Source: Tethya wilhelma
Lineage: Eukaryota; Porifera; Demospongiae; Tethyida; Tethyidae
Assembly (NCBI GenBank): GCA_964030475.1
Contig: CAXIPT010000010.1
Coordinates: forward strand, 1,129,287-1,193,286
Length of the DNA: 64,000 bases
Direction: 5' to 3'
This document shows positions 1 through 11,590 of the stretch, piece by piece. Position numbers and translations under genes: made by a program. How positions within the stretch are numbered: the stretch's first letter is position 1; each line of letters begins with the position of its first letter. The notes under the pieces were generated by a model. That model saw nothing but the letters and a program-made list of their open reading frames with translations, was not told the origin of the DNA and searched no databases.

Positions 1-1431
1 ATCAAATTGCAGCATTCGAGTTTTCACGTGAAAGTCATCCTTTCAACTGCATATCTCACGAGACTCGAGATGTCTCAGTACAGTGATCAGGGAACTTAGC
101 TTTGCGTGAATCGCTTACAAAAGAACGTCTCAAATATTGTATAGAAGTGTAGAAATCGCTTACATGCAGAAGAGTTTTACTAGTGAAAAAGTAGATCGTG
201 CTAATTGGGCTATAAAATTAAAGCCAGGATGGATCTGGTAAGCAATCAGACATTGTAATCTAGTTGACCAGGCGGCTCTAGTGAGTGGTTCCCTACACAC
301 GCACACCAGATTTATAGTAGAGCTAGCTCTGCTCCTAGCTTGTTCAGAGTATGTACATACACAGATACACACACTCGTCACATGACATCCAGTTTCACTG
401 CTGATTCAGCACAACCGGGAAATCGCTCAAAAAATACCAGACCCTCTTTCTCCTTGGAGAAGGGGCAGGGTCTGGGGACGAGACTATGTGTAATCGGAAT
501 CCAGAATTTTATTAGCGTGACATAAAAGCATCCTGTCACATGAATTAAAATTTCCTTGGCCAGAAGACTTTAGTTTAGTAGCAGCTTTCTTCCTGCTTAG
601 CTGCCAAGGTTTATGCAATGAAATTTTGCACATCATTACAAGGGGTGGTCACGACCATGCCCACTGTACTACCACCTGGCGACTGGGATCAAAATTTATT
701 CTGTTCAATTTTTAGGCCTTGACCCTTAATTACATTGTTTTGGAAGGCTTTGATCGTACAGAATTTGACCTTTGACCCAACCATACCTGCCATAGGACTG
801 TTTGCGACCGCGGTCAAGAATCTTGACCACCCAAAATTGGCCTTGACCTCTTGACCATAGGCTAAAAACCTTCTTGACTCCTTGACTTGACTACAATAAA
901 ATGGGCGGTCCCCAATTTGTAATGCCACACCTCTAAATTAGCCCAGTGACTATCGTCTTGACCCTTTGACCAATCACATTTTTGGGCCTTGACCTGTTGA
1001 CCTGTTGACCTGTTGACCGCCTTGCCCTTGATGGGGCCAATTTTTGCTGCTTTGATCCTGATTGCATCTTGATCCTGGTCTTGGCTGTTAGTACAGCGGG
1101 TACTATGATGGTGATCACTCCTTGCATATGTATACCATATGAATTCATGATCTTAGTACATAGCAGTAGGGCAGAAAGAGTGAGACTCCATAATTTGGCA
1201 TAATAGCACTTTTAGGAGTGAGACAGCTTCAAAATGAGTGAGATTCACTCCCAATGCATGATGCTGAGTGAGACTTGGTATATATGCGAAGGGGACATTA
1301 ATTCAAGTTCGCATGCACCTTTGTTCACATATGAAATTAAATTGGGCATGGTAGAACAGTGCCAGAGCTTTTAATTACCTTATTGAGTTGATAGCAGCCA
1401 TTGGATACGAGGGCCTTCAACAGTGTTCAAG
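1..1431. other. gene-poor 5' flank
   Basis: No convincing exon was found on either strand. The stretch holds a short imperfect hairpin at 437-475 (CCAGACCCT pairing with AGGGTCTGG) and a low-complexity tract at about 715-1080 built from many TTGACC/CTTGACC words, including three tandem TGACCTGT units near 988-1013. Upstream exons of the receptor gene that begins at 1914 (signal peptide, first Ig domains) would be expected here or further upstream, but none could be assigned. Confidence 0.6.
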
Positions 1432-1467
1432 CATAGATATTATAAGTCTCTATTTATAATATCTATG
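1432..1467. repeat. perfect 14-bp hairpin (CATAGATATTATAA)
   Basis: CATAGATATTATAA at 1432-1445 is perfectly inverted at 1454-1467 with an 8-nt loop. It shares the CATAGATA(A)TAT end sequence with the hairpin at 1757-1799 and with 47092-47107, which suggests a dispersed family of tiny fold-back elements. Confidence 0.75.
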
Positions 1468-1501
1468 GTTCAAGCTTTACGTGTGGGCTTGTTTTCTATT
1501 C

Positions 1502-1732
1502 TTAATCTTGCGATTCAGACTTCAAAAAATCAGTACCAAAATACCGAGAGCATGCACCCGACATTGCGCGCCCTGACAAACGCTGAATCAGCGGCCTGTT
1601 GAGGTGACATGATTTCAGTGCCTCGTCCAAAGTTATCATTAACATGTTAAGTCTGAAAAGAGACCTCTTGGAGTCTTCAGTGACGTTTTTAATGACACTG
1701 ACGGCGGCCTTGATGATAGCAGCACCTGTCAT
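1502..1732 (-). CDS. short hypothetical ORF, 76 aa
   Basis: An ATG-started 76-codon minus-strand ORF. The product is amphipathic and helical-looking with no recognised domain, signal peptide or TM segment. The sequence just after the ATG (ACAG|G) also resembles a splice acceptor, so it may instead be a terminal exon of a gene that starts elsewhere. It lies between two fold-back hairpins and may be part of an unrecognised repeat. Evidence for coding is limited to the open frame. Confidence 0.25.
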   Translation of the reverse strand: MTGAAIIKAAVSVIKNVTEDSKRSLFRLNMLMITLDEALKSCHLNRPLIQRLSGRAMSGACSRYFGTDFLKSESQD

Positions 1733-1756
1733 GGTTGAAAGTCAATGTAAGCTAAA

Positions 1757-1799
1757 CCATAGATAATATAGCAGGGTTCCCCTGCTATATTATCTATGG
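1757..1799. repeat. perfect 20-bp hairpin (CCATAGATAATATAGCAGGG)
   Basis: The 20-nt arm at 1757-1776 is perfectly inverted at 1780-1799 around a 3-nt loop. The outer ends match the hairpins at 1432-1467 and 47092-47107. This looks like a minimal fold-back or MITE-derived element. Confidence 0.8.
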
Positions 1800-1913
1800 C
1801 TAAACCTAGCAGGAGACACTGAAGCGTGTACATGGTATAATTTATGACAAATTATAATCATATTATACATGTGTGATTAGTTTTCCATTTTCTGAATCCT
1901 TCACACATGCCAG

Positions 1914-4197
1914 ATTATTTTGATGTACAACCTTGTTCATCAGTGTCTACGCTAGGAGAGCATGCTGAATTCCAGTGCACTGTGTCAAGAGGAGAAATTC
2001 AGTGGTTTATCAACAATTTGTCATTTTATACTTTATCGCCTGAAATTCGTAAGGATATTACTGTGAATATCAATCGAACTGGACCTGGTCTAAGTGCTAT
2101 CATGAGAGTGTTAGCTACAGAGCTGACGAATAACTCTCTTATTACATGTGCAGTAACAGATTATGTCCACCCACAGTTTGTTATTTTCAACTACACTCGT
2201 CCTGGTTTGTTGCTGGTCCAAGGTATTATAATAGTAGTATATAAGTGGTAACTTTGTATACTCGATACACCCTTGATATGGAAAAATAAAAATAAGCGTA
2301 TATTGTTTTTTTTTGTATACTGTTATCAAAAACCACGTACACAGGCACGATCTTCTTGATAAGGTCTCTCCAAAACTTGTTTAATCACATTTTTTGATAG
2401 GTATGTAAGCTTGTGGCCTATATATATATAATGTAATAAGCTAATAACTATTTTGTTTAGCAAATAATCATTTTTTCCCCCAACATACACTGTAGCAGCC
2501 CCTGACCCTGTTCATGTTTTATTCTAGGGGAATCACTGATTATTGTAGCATACGAATAATATGTGTGGTGGGGTGGTAACGTGGTTATTGCATGTGGGGG
2601 GAGGAGAAGGCATTTTCTGTATGCATTTCGTACATGTGTTTGGAATATTGTTTAGAATTTAATGAATTTGTTTACTCTTAAATTTGACAGGAAATGTATC
2701 TTCTCCAGTGAACGTGACTGCTCAATTTATATCTATTCCAACTATCCCAACATCCAACAATTCTGATTCAGTTATTACTGTATTTTGGGAAGAGCCATCT
2801 AATTTACTGACCATACCTGAAGATTTTGATGATGGTCTATTTTGCATTGGTCAAACTCAAATTATCTCCTACTATGTTGTTGAAATTTGCGTTGGCTTCA
2901 ACTGTACTCAAAACACAGTTGATACTTTTACAACTGAGTATGAATATTTGGTCAATGAGACTAGCCTTAGACTCTGTGAAAATGATACTGAGATAGCAAT
3001 ATCTGTCCAGGCAGTTATCACAGATGGAGAACTTGGTGAGAAAAGCAATCCTACAACCCCTGTAGTGCACAACATGACATGTGGTATGTTAGACATGAAT
3101 ATGTTAACTATAGTCAATCAATTATTATTGCACACAATGTCATGCTTGCAGATTCCAGTGAGATAGATATGAGTGAGTTGAAGTTGACTGCAATTATATC
3201 CACTGTTACAGCATCAGTCGCTGGTGTGGTCATAGTTATTGCAACTGCTGTAATATTTAGACTTTGTGTATGGCGGAAATTCCTGCTGACAAGAAAACAT
3301 CAACCAGAGAACTCAAGTGAAGCAAACTTATCAGTTCAGTCTAATAGTGAAGTAGTTAATGATTCAGCAGTTCAGCTGGAAAGAGAACAAATACTAAACT
3401 TACACATATCGTCAATTCAGTGTAGTGATCGAGATGCGGATTCAAAAACTCAAGACACAGAAATGCCACCGATATCTGACTCAGAAATTGAATCAAGTAA
3501 CTTAAATCGGAGACATAGATCACTCAGCAGACCACTCGACAGATCATTCAGCAGAACACGTGGCATCATTGAGTCAGACAGTGACCAAATTTCAGATGAA
3601 CAAAATTGTGATGATCGCTTAAAATGGTTTACTCTGGCAAGTCTTTCAGCAGAAGAACAATTGCAATCTCGTGAGGCTGATGAACCTGAATCTGAACCTG
3701 AAACTGAGCAAAACATTTCGTATGGACACGGACATACTGAACTTGCACTAGCAATTGAAACTGCAAAGAATGTTTCATATGGCCGTGGACGGCGTACACA
3801 TAGGTCTGTCAATCTCTCTAGACCAGTACAAGCCCAAGCGCAAGAGACTCATCATGGTCCAAGACCTGTGTATTCTGAAATTCCAGCCGTCACTAGTTCA
3901 GATTCACCTGAAATTGAGCAGATGGTGATTGTTGGTCCCAACATTTCATATCACCGTTTACCCAGGCACTGGCCATCTAGAAACACACACATATTTGGAG
4001 ACAATTCACCTCAGCTTAACTCCACACATAAGAATGAAACTGAAACTGAAACTGACTCTAGCTTTTTTATTCCTGTACAGGAAATAGGCCGGGAAAATCA
4101 AAACTTAAGGCACACACATCATATTAATACTCCTGAAGGACCACACGAGTACGAACAAGTTGATATTTGTCCAACTCACTCACAGGAACTACAATGA
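1914..4197 (+). CDS. Ig/FN3 single-pass membrane receptor (3' exons)
   Basis: Three exons can be placed: 1914-2222, 2691-3083 and 3152-4197, with AG/GT borders and all junctions in phase 1, as expected for modular extracellular domains. Exon 1 encodes an Ig-like fold (Cys, Trp about 10 residues later, then Cys after about 45). Exon 2 encodes an FN3-like domain rich in Asn-glycosylation sites. Exon 3 encodes one TM helix (LTAIISTVTASVAGVVIVIA and following) and a cytoplasmic tail of roughly 300 residues rich in Ser, Asp and Glu, with repeated NISYG / NVSYG / NISYH motifs and a final EYEQV that could be tyrosine-phosphorylated. The stop is TGA at 4195-4197. The 5' exons with the signal peptide are not visible, so the model is partial. 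The architecture suggests a cell-surface recognition or adhesion receptor; the ligand is unknown. Confidence 0.75.
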
Positions 4198-5575
4198 ATG
4201 AATGAGTTGAAGTAAGATTCTGAAATATTTGTGTAGTACGTTGGAATTGAGTGTATACTGCAGCTATTATTATAATAATAATTATTGTTTTTATTTAATG
4301 GTGCATGTGTGCATAATCCAAATTAGCGGCACTGTATAATCATTTGCTAAAATTTGTGTACGCTTATTACAATTAGTATACTTATTCATTACATCTTGTT
4401 TAATTGTTCAAAGATTGATCATGAAGTTATCCTGAATATCCTTCATTTATAAGGCTTTGATAATATGATTCCACAAAATGATTATAGATGTCAATAATTG
4501 CACATGCTTTATTCATAGCATTTGCTGATTGTGTCATATGTGGGTGTACTCTCATGTGTACTACATGTGTAAACATGTAATCATGGGACCACAATTAAAG
4601 AAAGGAAATTCATTATGGGGTATACCCATAACTGCTTGTTGGTACACCCTAAATGCATGGAGTATGAAATGTTGGATGTCCTGGAATGAGATTTTGTGTA
4701 GCATTGTGGTTTAAAGTAAATTCTTGTAAAGATTGATAGATATAAATCACCTATATGTAGTAAACAAGTAATGGCCTACATAGCTGCATGGGGTAATAGA
4801 CATGTACAACTTTATATTGTTTTGTGTGGTCATTTATTGCACTGAGTTTTGTAGTCATGCTTTTATAGTCACCAAAAATGATGGGGGCAGGTGTTGTTTA
4901 TACCCAAAGTTTACTATCAGATTGAAAATTTGATGATGATTTTGGAATGAGATACTATAAACAGACAATACAAAATCAATAGGAAAGTATACGGACTACC
5001 ATGTCTCGAGACACTTTGTAGTTTTTATACATCTATTTATAGCACCAATAGCGAATATGAAGTGTAGAATCTGGTCCTTATAATTAGAAAAACAATTTCG
5101 TTCGTGCTCACTTTTGTGTAGTTGAATGGTCTTCGATGACTCCAAGCATTGTTAGTATAGTTGTTGAACATGACTCCAATTACTAAGACACACTCTAATC
5201 TAAGATCCAAAGTGTCCCCGGGGCAGCGTGTTTTCTGTGCTTCCAAAAATGAAAAAATATTTGGACCCATAATCATAGAACAATTACGGGACGCCCGTTA
5301 TATATAGGCTGAGTACGTACAGAAGACGACAGTAGCTTATCTTTTGCATCCAAATGGGAGTATTTCCGTTATACGTTACTAGTAAAGTCTTATCAGATAA
5401 GACTCTTTCAGTCTCCTCCTGTTTATCTTCTTGTTCAAGGTACTTACAATGTCCTTGTATCATGTGACAGTTGGAACTACATACAATAAAAAGTGATCAT
5501 TGATTGATTGCATACACATGCAGTGATGTACGTGTGTTAGCTAACTATGTATTGCATTCTGTTTGATGATGCCAG
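4198..5575. other. intergenic, no gene seen
   Basis: AT-rich spacer between the receptor and its partial copy. Short open frames at 4529-4714 (+) and 5037-5276 (-) show no domain or splice logic. An ATG at 5354 followed by a GT donor at 5440 ends in phase 2 and cannot splice in frame to the phase-1 FN3 exon at 5576, so it was not accepted as a first exon. Confidence 0.5.
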
Positions 5576-6089
5576 GTAATTTAACTTCACCCCAAAATAT
5601 TCGTGCTAAGTTTAATGTTACACTATCTGAAAATCTGTACGAACTATCTTGGCAAAATCCATCAGTGTTGATGGATCCTAATATCACCACTAATGAATCA
5701 GATAACCTTGCCTCAGGAGCTCATGGATTTGTATCCTATTATATTGTGCATGTACATATTGACAATGTTGCATTTATGCAACAGCCGAATGACAGTGATC
5801 ACGATCTTGAGACAAACTCTACAGAGTATGAATACAGCCCTGAAAAGCACAATGTGTCTAATATTACAATCCAAGCATACAGATGTGATCCATCAATCAT
5901 ACAATTTGCTGTCAGTGCAGTAAGCCGACAAGGCCATCCTGGTGAAAAGAGTAATTTTGTTTCAATCCCACAAAATGAAAGTGACCTGGTGGAAATTTCA
6001 TCTTTATGCTTATCCAATACATCATATACTGATTCAGCAACAACAGAAGAGGGTATTATACCTGCATACAATAAATTCAACGCTATGTG

Positions 6090-6141
<52 letters not shown>

Positions 6142-6234
6142 ATAATGTGTACATGCGTACATGACTTAATTGCTCTTATTGCTTTTGTTCTAGCTATAGT
6201 TTGTCAGTTTACGTATTATGTTATCAGTTTATAG
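5576..6234 (+). CDS. partial FN3-exon paralogue of the upstream receptor
   Basis: After a GCCAG acceptor (phase 1, like the receptor's FN3 exon) an open frame encodes an FN3-like domain that starts GNLTSP, compared with GNVSSP in the upstream gene, and carries the same YYIV...TEYEY...SAV..G..GEKSN framework. No Ig exon precedes it and no matching TM/tail exon follows. The frame runs through the (TG)n tract at 6094-6140 as alternating Cys-Val, then a hydrophobic stretch (LIALIAFVLAIVCQF) and a stop at 6234. It may be a truncated duplicate, a decoy form, or a real exon whose donor lies before the microsatellite. N-glycosylation sites are abundant. Confidence 0.5.
6094..6140. repeat. (TG)n microsatellite inside an open frame
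   Basis: An uninterrupted TG run of about 47 bp lies within the open frame of the partial FN3 gene and would be read as alternating Cys and Val. Confidence 0.95.
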
Positions 6235-6984
6235 TTATTAAGTTTTGTATATTATGCCAGTTGTAATCAGAGTGTGTGTAATTTCATTGGATACAACTTA
6301 GATTCCCAACAATAATAATTATTTGTTTATTAATAAATTAAGAAGTAAATAACAGCCACGTTCCCATGCATGCATTGCACTTGACATTATACCTAACACA
6401 TGACATTGTGCACAATTGAAATCTGCTACAACTATGTACAAATTAAGTTTACAGTGGACTTTGGGACCAACTCATTTATTTTGTAGATGTAAAAACAGGG
6501 TATAGTATGTGTTTCTGTGGTATGTGAAACTGGTATATTGAGTGTTGGAATGGGACTTTGTGTAGCAGTTTCAGAATGAGTATCATACTGATTTGAACTG
6601 ATAAGATAAGGAGTACATTGTAAACAAGTTTATGAAATTCATACATACAGGTCACATGGGGGAGCTAAATTGCAAATTATAGCAGCATGATCCTTAAGTG
6701 GGCATGCAGCACTCGATGCATGCATGGTGGAGTGCATGCAACTATTTTGTTTGCCATTGACCCCCTATGACCCCTAGCTACTCTATTGTCACCTCCACCC
6801 AGCCACTAACCGGCAATATCCTATAAAAACTTTGGTTGCTAGGCAATAGTAAACAATATTTATTGTGCAATATCCTGCATGATCAGATATCTGGCTGCAC
6901 ATGCACTGCATGATTGTTGTTTGAACCATAATGAATTTTAATATACAAAGTTATTATGTTACAAAAAAAATACAATGTCATGGT
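6235..6984. other. intergenic spacer
   Basis: AT-rich, with repeated GCATGC words near 6700-6740. No exon was recognised on either strand. It lies between convergent gene ends and presumably contains both 3' UTRs. Confidence 0.5.
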
Positions 6985-9900
6985 TTATGTATCTAACAAT
7001 TCATATTCATTACGTCTACACTCATAACATCTGCTGCACTGTTTGAGCCTCAACCAACACACCACCACCAAAACCACACCAAAAACAGCCAAAAACAACA
7101 AACTAAGAACCAAACAAGTCCAAGCAGCTCCATGACGACAAGGGTCCTCCTTACATGACGAACCCCCATACTCCATTCTGATGTGAGTGGTGAAAGGGTC
7201 GGACGCAACTGGAGGAGTCACGTAGGCCAGCACAACAATATTCTCTTTCGGAATCGAGTCTATTTCACACTTTCGACCCTCGTACACGCCACGTTCACAC
7301 TTGTGTTCGTAGTCATAGCGACTTAGATAGTTTACTTCGAGTGTATAGTTGTAATTATAATGAATATTACCAGGGGTCTCCCCAGTAATGAAATAGTAAG
7401 AGTCTTTCTTGACAGTGTAGTTGAAAGAAGTACAATGAACGTCTTGATCGTTACTGGGTATTTCAATAGAATGGGAAAAAATGTGCTTTGATTCGGCACC
7501 CTCTACGTGATTTCCAAAGTCAATATAGTTGGTTCGATCATCAAAGATGTACAAGTGCCCATAGCTGTTTTGATACGAGTAACTCCCAAGGCAAATGTGA
7601 TACTTTATCATCGAACCTTCGAGAAGATAAACGTACTCAACAGAGCCAGTATAGCGTGAGGGATCAGTCTGATTGTAGCTGAGTACAGAAGAATTCGTCG
7701 TGTTGTGACGCACGTGCAGGTTCAAAGCCGAAGCGAAATAGATGATGTTTTCGTGAGTGTAGTCGTTTCTGTGAAGCACTTCGGCAAGTGTAACGTTCGA
7801 AACACAATTTCCATTGATTTCCCCCACGATGATTGTATCCCTGGCGACACCTAGCTTCTCCACTGGCTGGTACACTATGGGGTGTGGATGACAGCAAATG
7901 AAGACAAGGAAGAGTATGAAGAAGATGATGAAGAGAAGGAGAGGTCCTGTGATACATGCTTTTGAGAGAAAGCATGGCCACGAGCGGGGAATTGAGTTTA
8001 TTTTGGTTTTGAACTGAACAGCAAAGTTCCAGGGTGAATTAGTTGGAGGTACTTGTTGCTGGTGTGAATCATCAGGTTGTTCTGTGACTGCACCATTATT
8101 GTTCTGCAGAGGTATAGCTGCTACATGTGGTCCAGTCTGTCTTTCTGATTGAAGCACACCATCCTCCCTGTCCATGGGAGGTGATGATCTATGCTGATTT
8201 CCTCCAACACCTGGTGGTGAGTCAGAACCATCCCCAGTATGTGGCGAAGGAGAGTTAGCAAGAGTATGACCATTGTCTCTTGGACTAGCTTGCAGTCTGT
8301 TTCCCACATCAGGTGTGATTGATGGGTCAATGTCTTTGTGGGTAGATAGTTCTGGTTGTACGGTGCTTCTATTGGACACCATTGGTTCGTGATTGTCTCC
8401 AGTAAATTGCATTGGTGGTATTAGATGCTGACGTTCATCTTCAGGGCTTCCAAAAGATGATCCGGAAGTGTCAAGCTCTTCTTTCCTTGAAGGACCACCA
8501 CTAGGTCTGTTTGGACTGTCACTGTACACAGTACGTGAACCAGCTGGCCAATATGGTACTGCCACTGTGCTGTTTTGCTGCTTTTCCAGTGTATAATGGC
8601 TATCACTAGTACCAGTCTCTTGCAATGGAGCAGTTCCTGAGGCTCCATGATGATCTGAAGGAGGACTGTAACTTGTGCTGCCACTCTCTGGAAAGGAGGG
8701 GGGAAGCAAAAAGAAAAAAAAAAAAATAAATAAAAAAAAAAATAAGTGAATGTGTACTAACACATCGCATGTACTGTCACACTATATAGTAGTACATATC
8801 CTTTTATAGGAGGACAGGGACATGATTAACAATAGAATTATAGCCAGAAAAGCATCCATTGATGTTACAATGTCATGCATTTTACAAATTTGATGGTGAA
8901 GTGATATGTACAGTAGCTAAATGTACATACTGTTAAATGGTATGGTGTTTTGTCCATTAATAGGTGGGGGGTAGGAGTCCGATGTTGGTACCACGTGTCC
9001 ATGAACCCGTCCGGCACCAGTGATACCTTCATCTGCAAGTGTGTATGTTTGTGTGTGTGCGTCATCAATATTATTGTGCGTGACATTGTGTGGTTGTTTG
9101 TGTACGCTCTGTGTGAATGCATAATGATATTCACAATTTCCTACTTGCACTTTGACCACTTGTAAACACACCCAAGCTTCTAGAGCAATCCAAATTGTAT
9201 TCATGATCATGCATGACTTCCTCAAACCTGCTGACTAGGCATTAGTCTTGTACACATATAGATTGAAAGCACATTTCAATCACACAGCACAAATATATAT
9301 CCTCTTTCCATACATAGAAAAACACATGATGATGACACATGATTACACACATACACCATGTGTATTCATGGATTTTCAGGCCCCTCCTTTCATGAGGTAA
9401 CCATAGTACTTCACAGTTCAATTCATAACTGACAATAACCAAGAAAACTGTACAGTACTTGTAAGCTAAGCTTTCTGAATGTGAGAATATGGCCTAGGTA
9501 TGTCTGTCTGTGAGGAGATATATTTACATAATAAATACTGATACTCAAGGACGAAGCGTTTACTAAGAGACATGATTGTAGACACTTAGGTAAAGTACCA
9601 TATGCATACAAGGACTTTTTAAAAGGGGAAACTAGATTTAATAGAATTTCTTGGATTTGACTTTCGTGGATTCACAACGAGGATTAATCGGTTAGCTTCA
9701 TACCAAGCCTTGTCCATTTAGTAATGTTTGGAAGGCATATAGAGGAGGTACGACATTGACAGTAGAGCATCTTTGCTGACTCAGTACAAAGGTACATGGA
9801 TCCCAATGCTGAGTATTGTGGTCATGTGATTGGAATGTAATTGATAAGAGCCTTAATTGTCAGCACAGCAAATGTACAGTGCTCGAGTGTCATACCTCCT

Positions 9901-11086
9901 CTGGGGAAGGCCTAGCTAAAATTGTAATGAAGACTGTACATCACATACACGTACCTGGTGATGTGGCATCTCCATTGCCACAATAACCAGTTCCAGGGAT
10001 CATTATAGAGCCATGAGGTTGTGGAGCAGTACCTGGCTTGAATCCAACAGTCACAGCATCCTTAGCTGGGTTGACTTCAGATGCTTGAACACCTAAACAA
10101 CAAAACAAAAACAACAAAAAATAGATGAGATATGTGCGAAGAATAAAGTCACATGCGTACATAAATATTCACAGGGAATGAGGCTAGATCAAATCTTCAA
10201 CTGTGTTGAAGGGAGAGAGCCTGATACACAAAATCACGTGAATAATGTTGCCCGTAGAGGGACCGTAGAGAAAGTTTCTCTACTACAGCATACTAATTTT
10301 TCTGCACGCTACGTCATTCACGTGATATCGCATACCAGGCTCTCTCCCTTCCTATTTTTCAGCGTACGATATTCAGGGAGAGAGCCTGGGAACAAGGCTA
10401 GAAACTACCATTACCAGACCTCCTTCCCCACTCCCTTCTCACAGGTCTGGCCTGCAAGACCAACCCAGCCTCAGTTTTTCTGCTTACTTTTCTTCCCTAG
10501 ACCATCAGTGGTGATTGCCATGGTAGAATCATTAGAACTTTCAAAAGCACTTGGAGGTGGTGAAGCTTCATGTTCTTGCTGGGATCGACTTAGCTCCTCC
10601 TGAGCAGCTGTACATGCATGTACATGTGTCAGTGTGTAAGATTATTATGGTGTAAGAAAGTCACATGAGGATGATGAAATACCAAACAATACATGATTGT
10701 ACATCATTATACAACATTGCCGCCACAGGCACACATATAATTTAATAATAGTACATACCAAGTTTGATTGATGACTAACCTTTTTCTAAGCGTTCTTCAA
10801 TGGATGCTATCTCCGTTTCGTACTTTCCAATCAATGTAACACAGTCTTCGAGACGCATGTGTTTAAAGCTTTGAACGAGACACTCCAGAACACTGCTTAG
10901 CTCTTCGGCTCCCCGAATGAGAGTGGAAAAGAGAAATTCTGCTGTCTTCACTTTGTCTGGATGCAGCTTATTCAAGTGATCACCTAGTAATCTCTTCAGT
11001 GAATCAAACTGCTCATCTAAAAGCTTGTTGCATAGCCCCACGACCAACTTCCCTATAGCGAAGTTCTTGGCAAACTTGCAGTCGTC
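6985..11086 (-). CDS. two-TM glycoprotein, exons 2-6
   Basis: Five exons with consistent phases: 11086-10780 (phase 0 in), 10607-10488, 10092-9955, 9032-8931 and 8687-6985 (all phase 1). The protein runs: a helical N-terminal module of about 100 residues (DDCKFAKNFAIG onward) that could be a death-fold relative; low-complexity Pro/Gly/Ser segments; a TM helix (TGPLLLFIIFFILFLVFICC); an ectodomain of about 200 residues with many N-x-S/T sites and Cys; a second TM helix near the C-terminus; and a short tail ending in NEYELLDT. Both termini would be cytosolic. The reading frame upstream of 11086 meets an in-frame stop without an ATG, so a 5' exon is required; the best candidate is 19278-19355, which splices in phase 0. 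The family is not recognised; a membrane adaptor or receptor role is inferred only from topology. Confidence 0.7.
10208..10400. repeat. fold-back element with GGGAGAGAGCCTG arms
   Basis: An arm of about 33 nt at 10208-10241 (GAAGGGAGAGAGCCTG then ATCACGTGA) is inverted at 10318-10350, and a third copy of the end (CAGGGAGAGAGCCTGGGAAC) lies at 10372-10391. The GCCTGGGAAC.AGGCTA terminus is shared with fold-backs at 39264-39349 and 63800-63880. It sits in an intron of the two-TM gene. Confidence 0.75.
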
Positions 11087-11590
11087 CTGCCAAAAGACCG
11101 GAAGTCCAATTGTACCCGTACAAATTTATTTGCACGACCTTTTGACTAATTAATAATTCATGAGCAATATGTGAAATTCTTATTTTGACTTGTGTGATTA
11201 TGTTTATGATCTATGGGCATTAAAATTGTACTATTAATATACCTTATTCTACTACAAAATACCATTCATCAACAAAACCGAGCTAAAATCTTACCATAAG
11301 CTAAATAAACTAGTCAAACCATTCCCAAACCCATCCCTTATAAACCAGGCAGGCATCATTTCTGATCACGCTATAGCTTTTTCACAATCTTCCCTTACCA
11401 GCTATAAGACAGATCTTCCCCGCCAAACAGTTTGAACTTGTTCCCGTGCGCAGATCACACAAAACCAGATGCTCAAACTTAATTAAATACCAGTGGTTTG
11501 TAGTAAACGTAACATTGCAGCTGCCTAGAAATCTGAGAAGAGCGAGCTACTATTATAGTAGCTTTCCAGTACTCCAGCATACCAGGTATA
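11087..11590. other. intronic sequence, nothing recognised
   Basis: AT-rich sequence between exon 2 of the two-TM gene and the inferred Helitron edge. No exon or repeat was recognised. Confidence 0.4.

Noticed and set aside
715..1148. Minus-strand ORFs at 689-928 and 933-1148
   Set aside because: They overlap a TTGACC-rich low-complexity tract and show no domain.
5354..5439. First exon with ATG for the partial FN3 gene
   Set aside because: Its donor is phase 2 whereas the FN3 exon needs phase 1.
10178..10603. 141-aa plus-strand ORF
   Set aside because: It is antisense to a phase-matched exon of the two-TM gene and covers a fold-back repeat.
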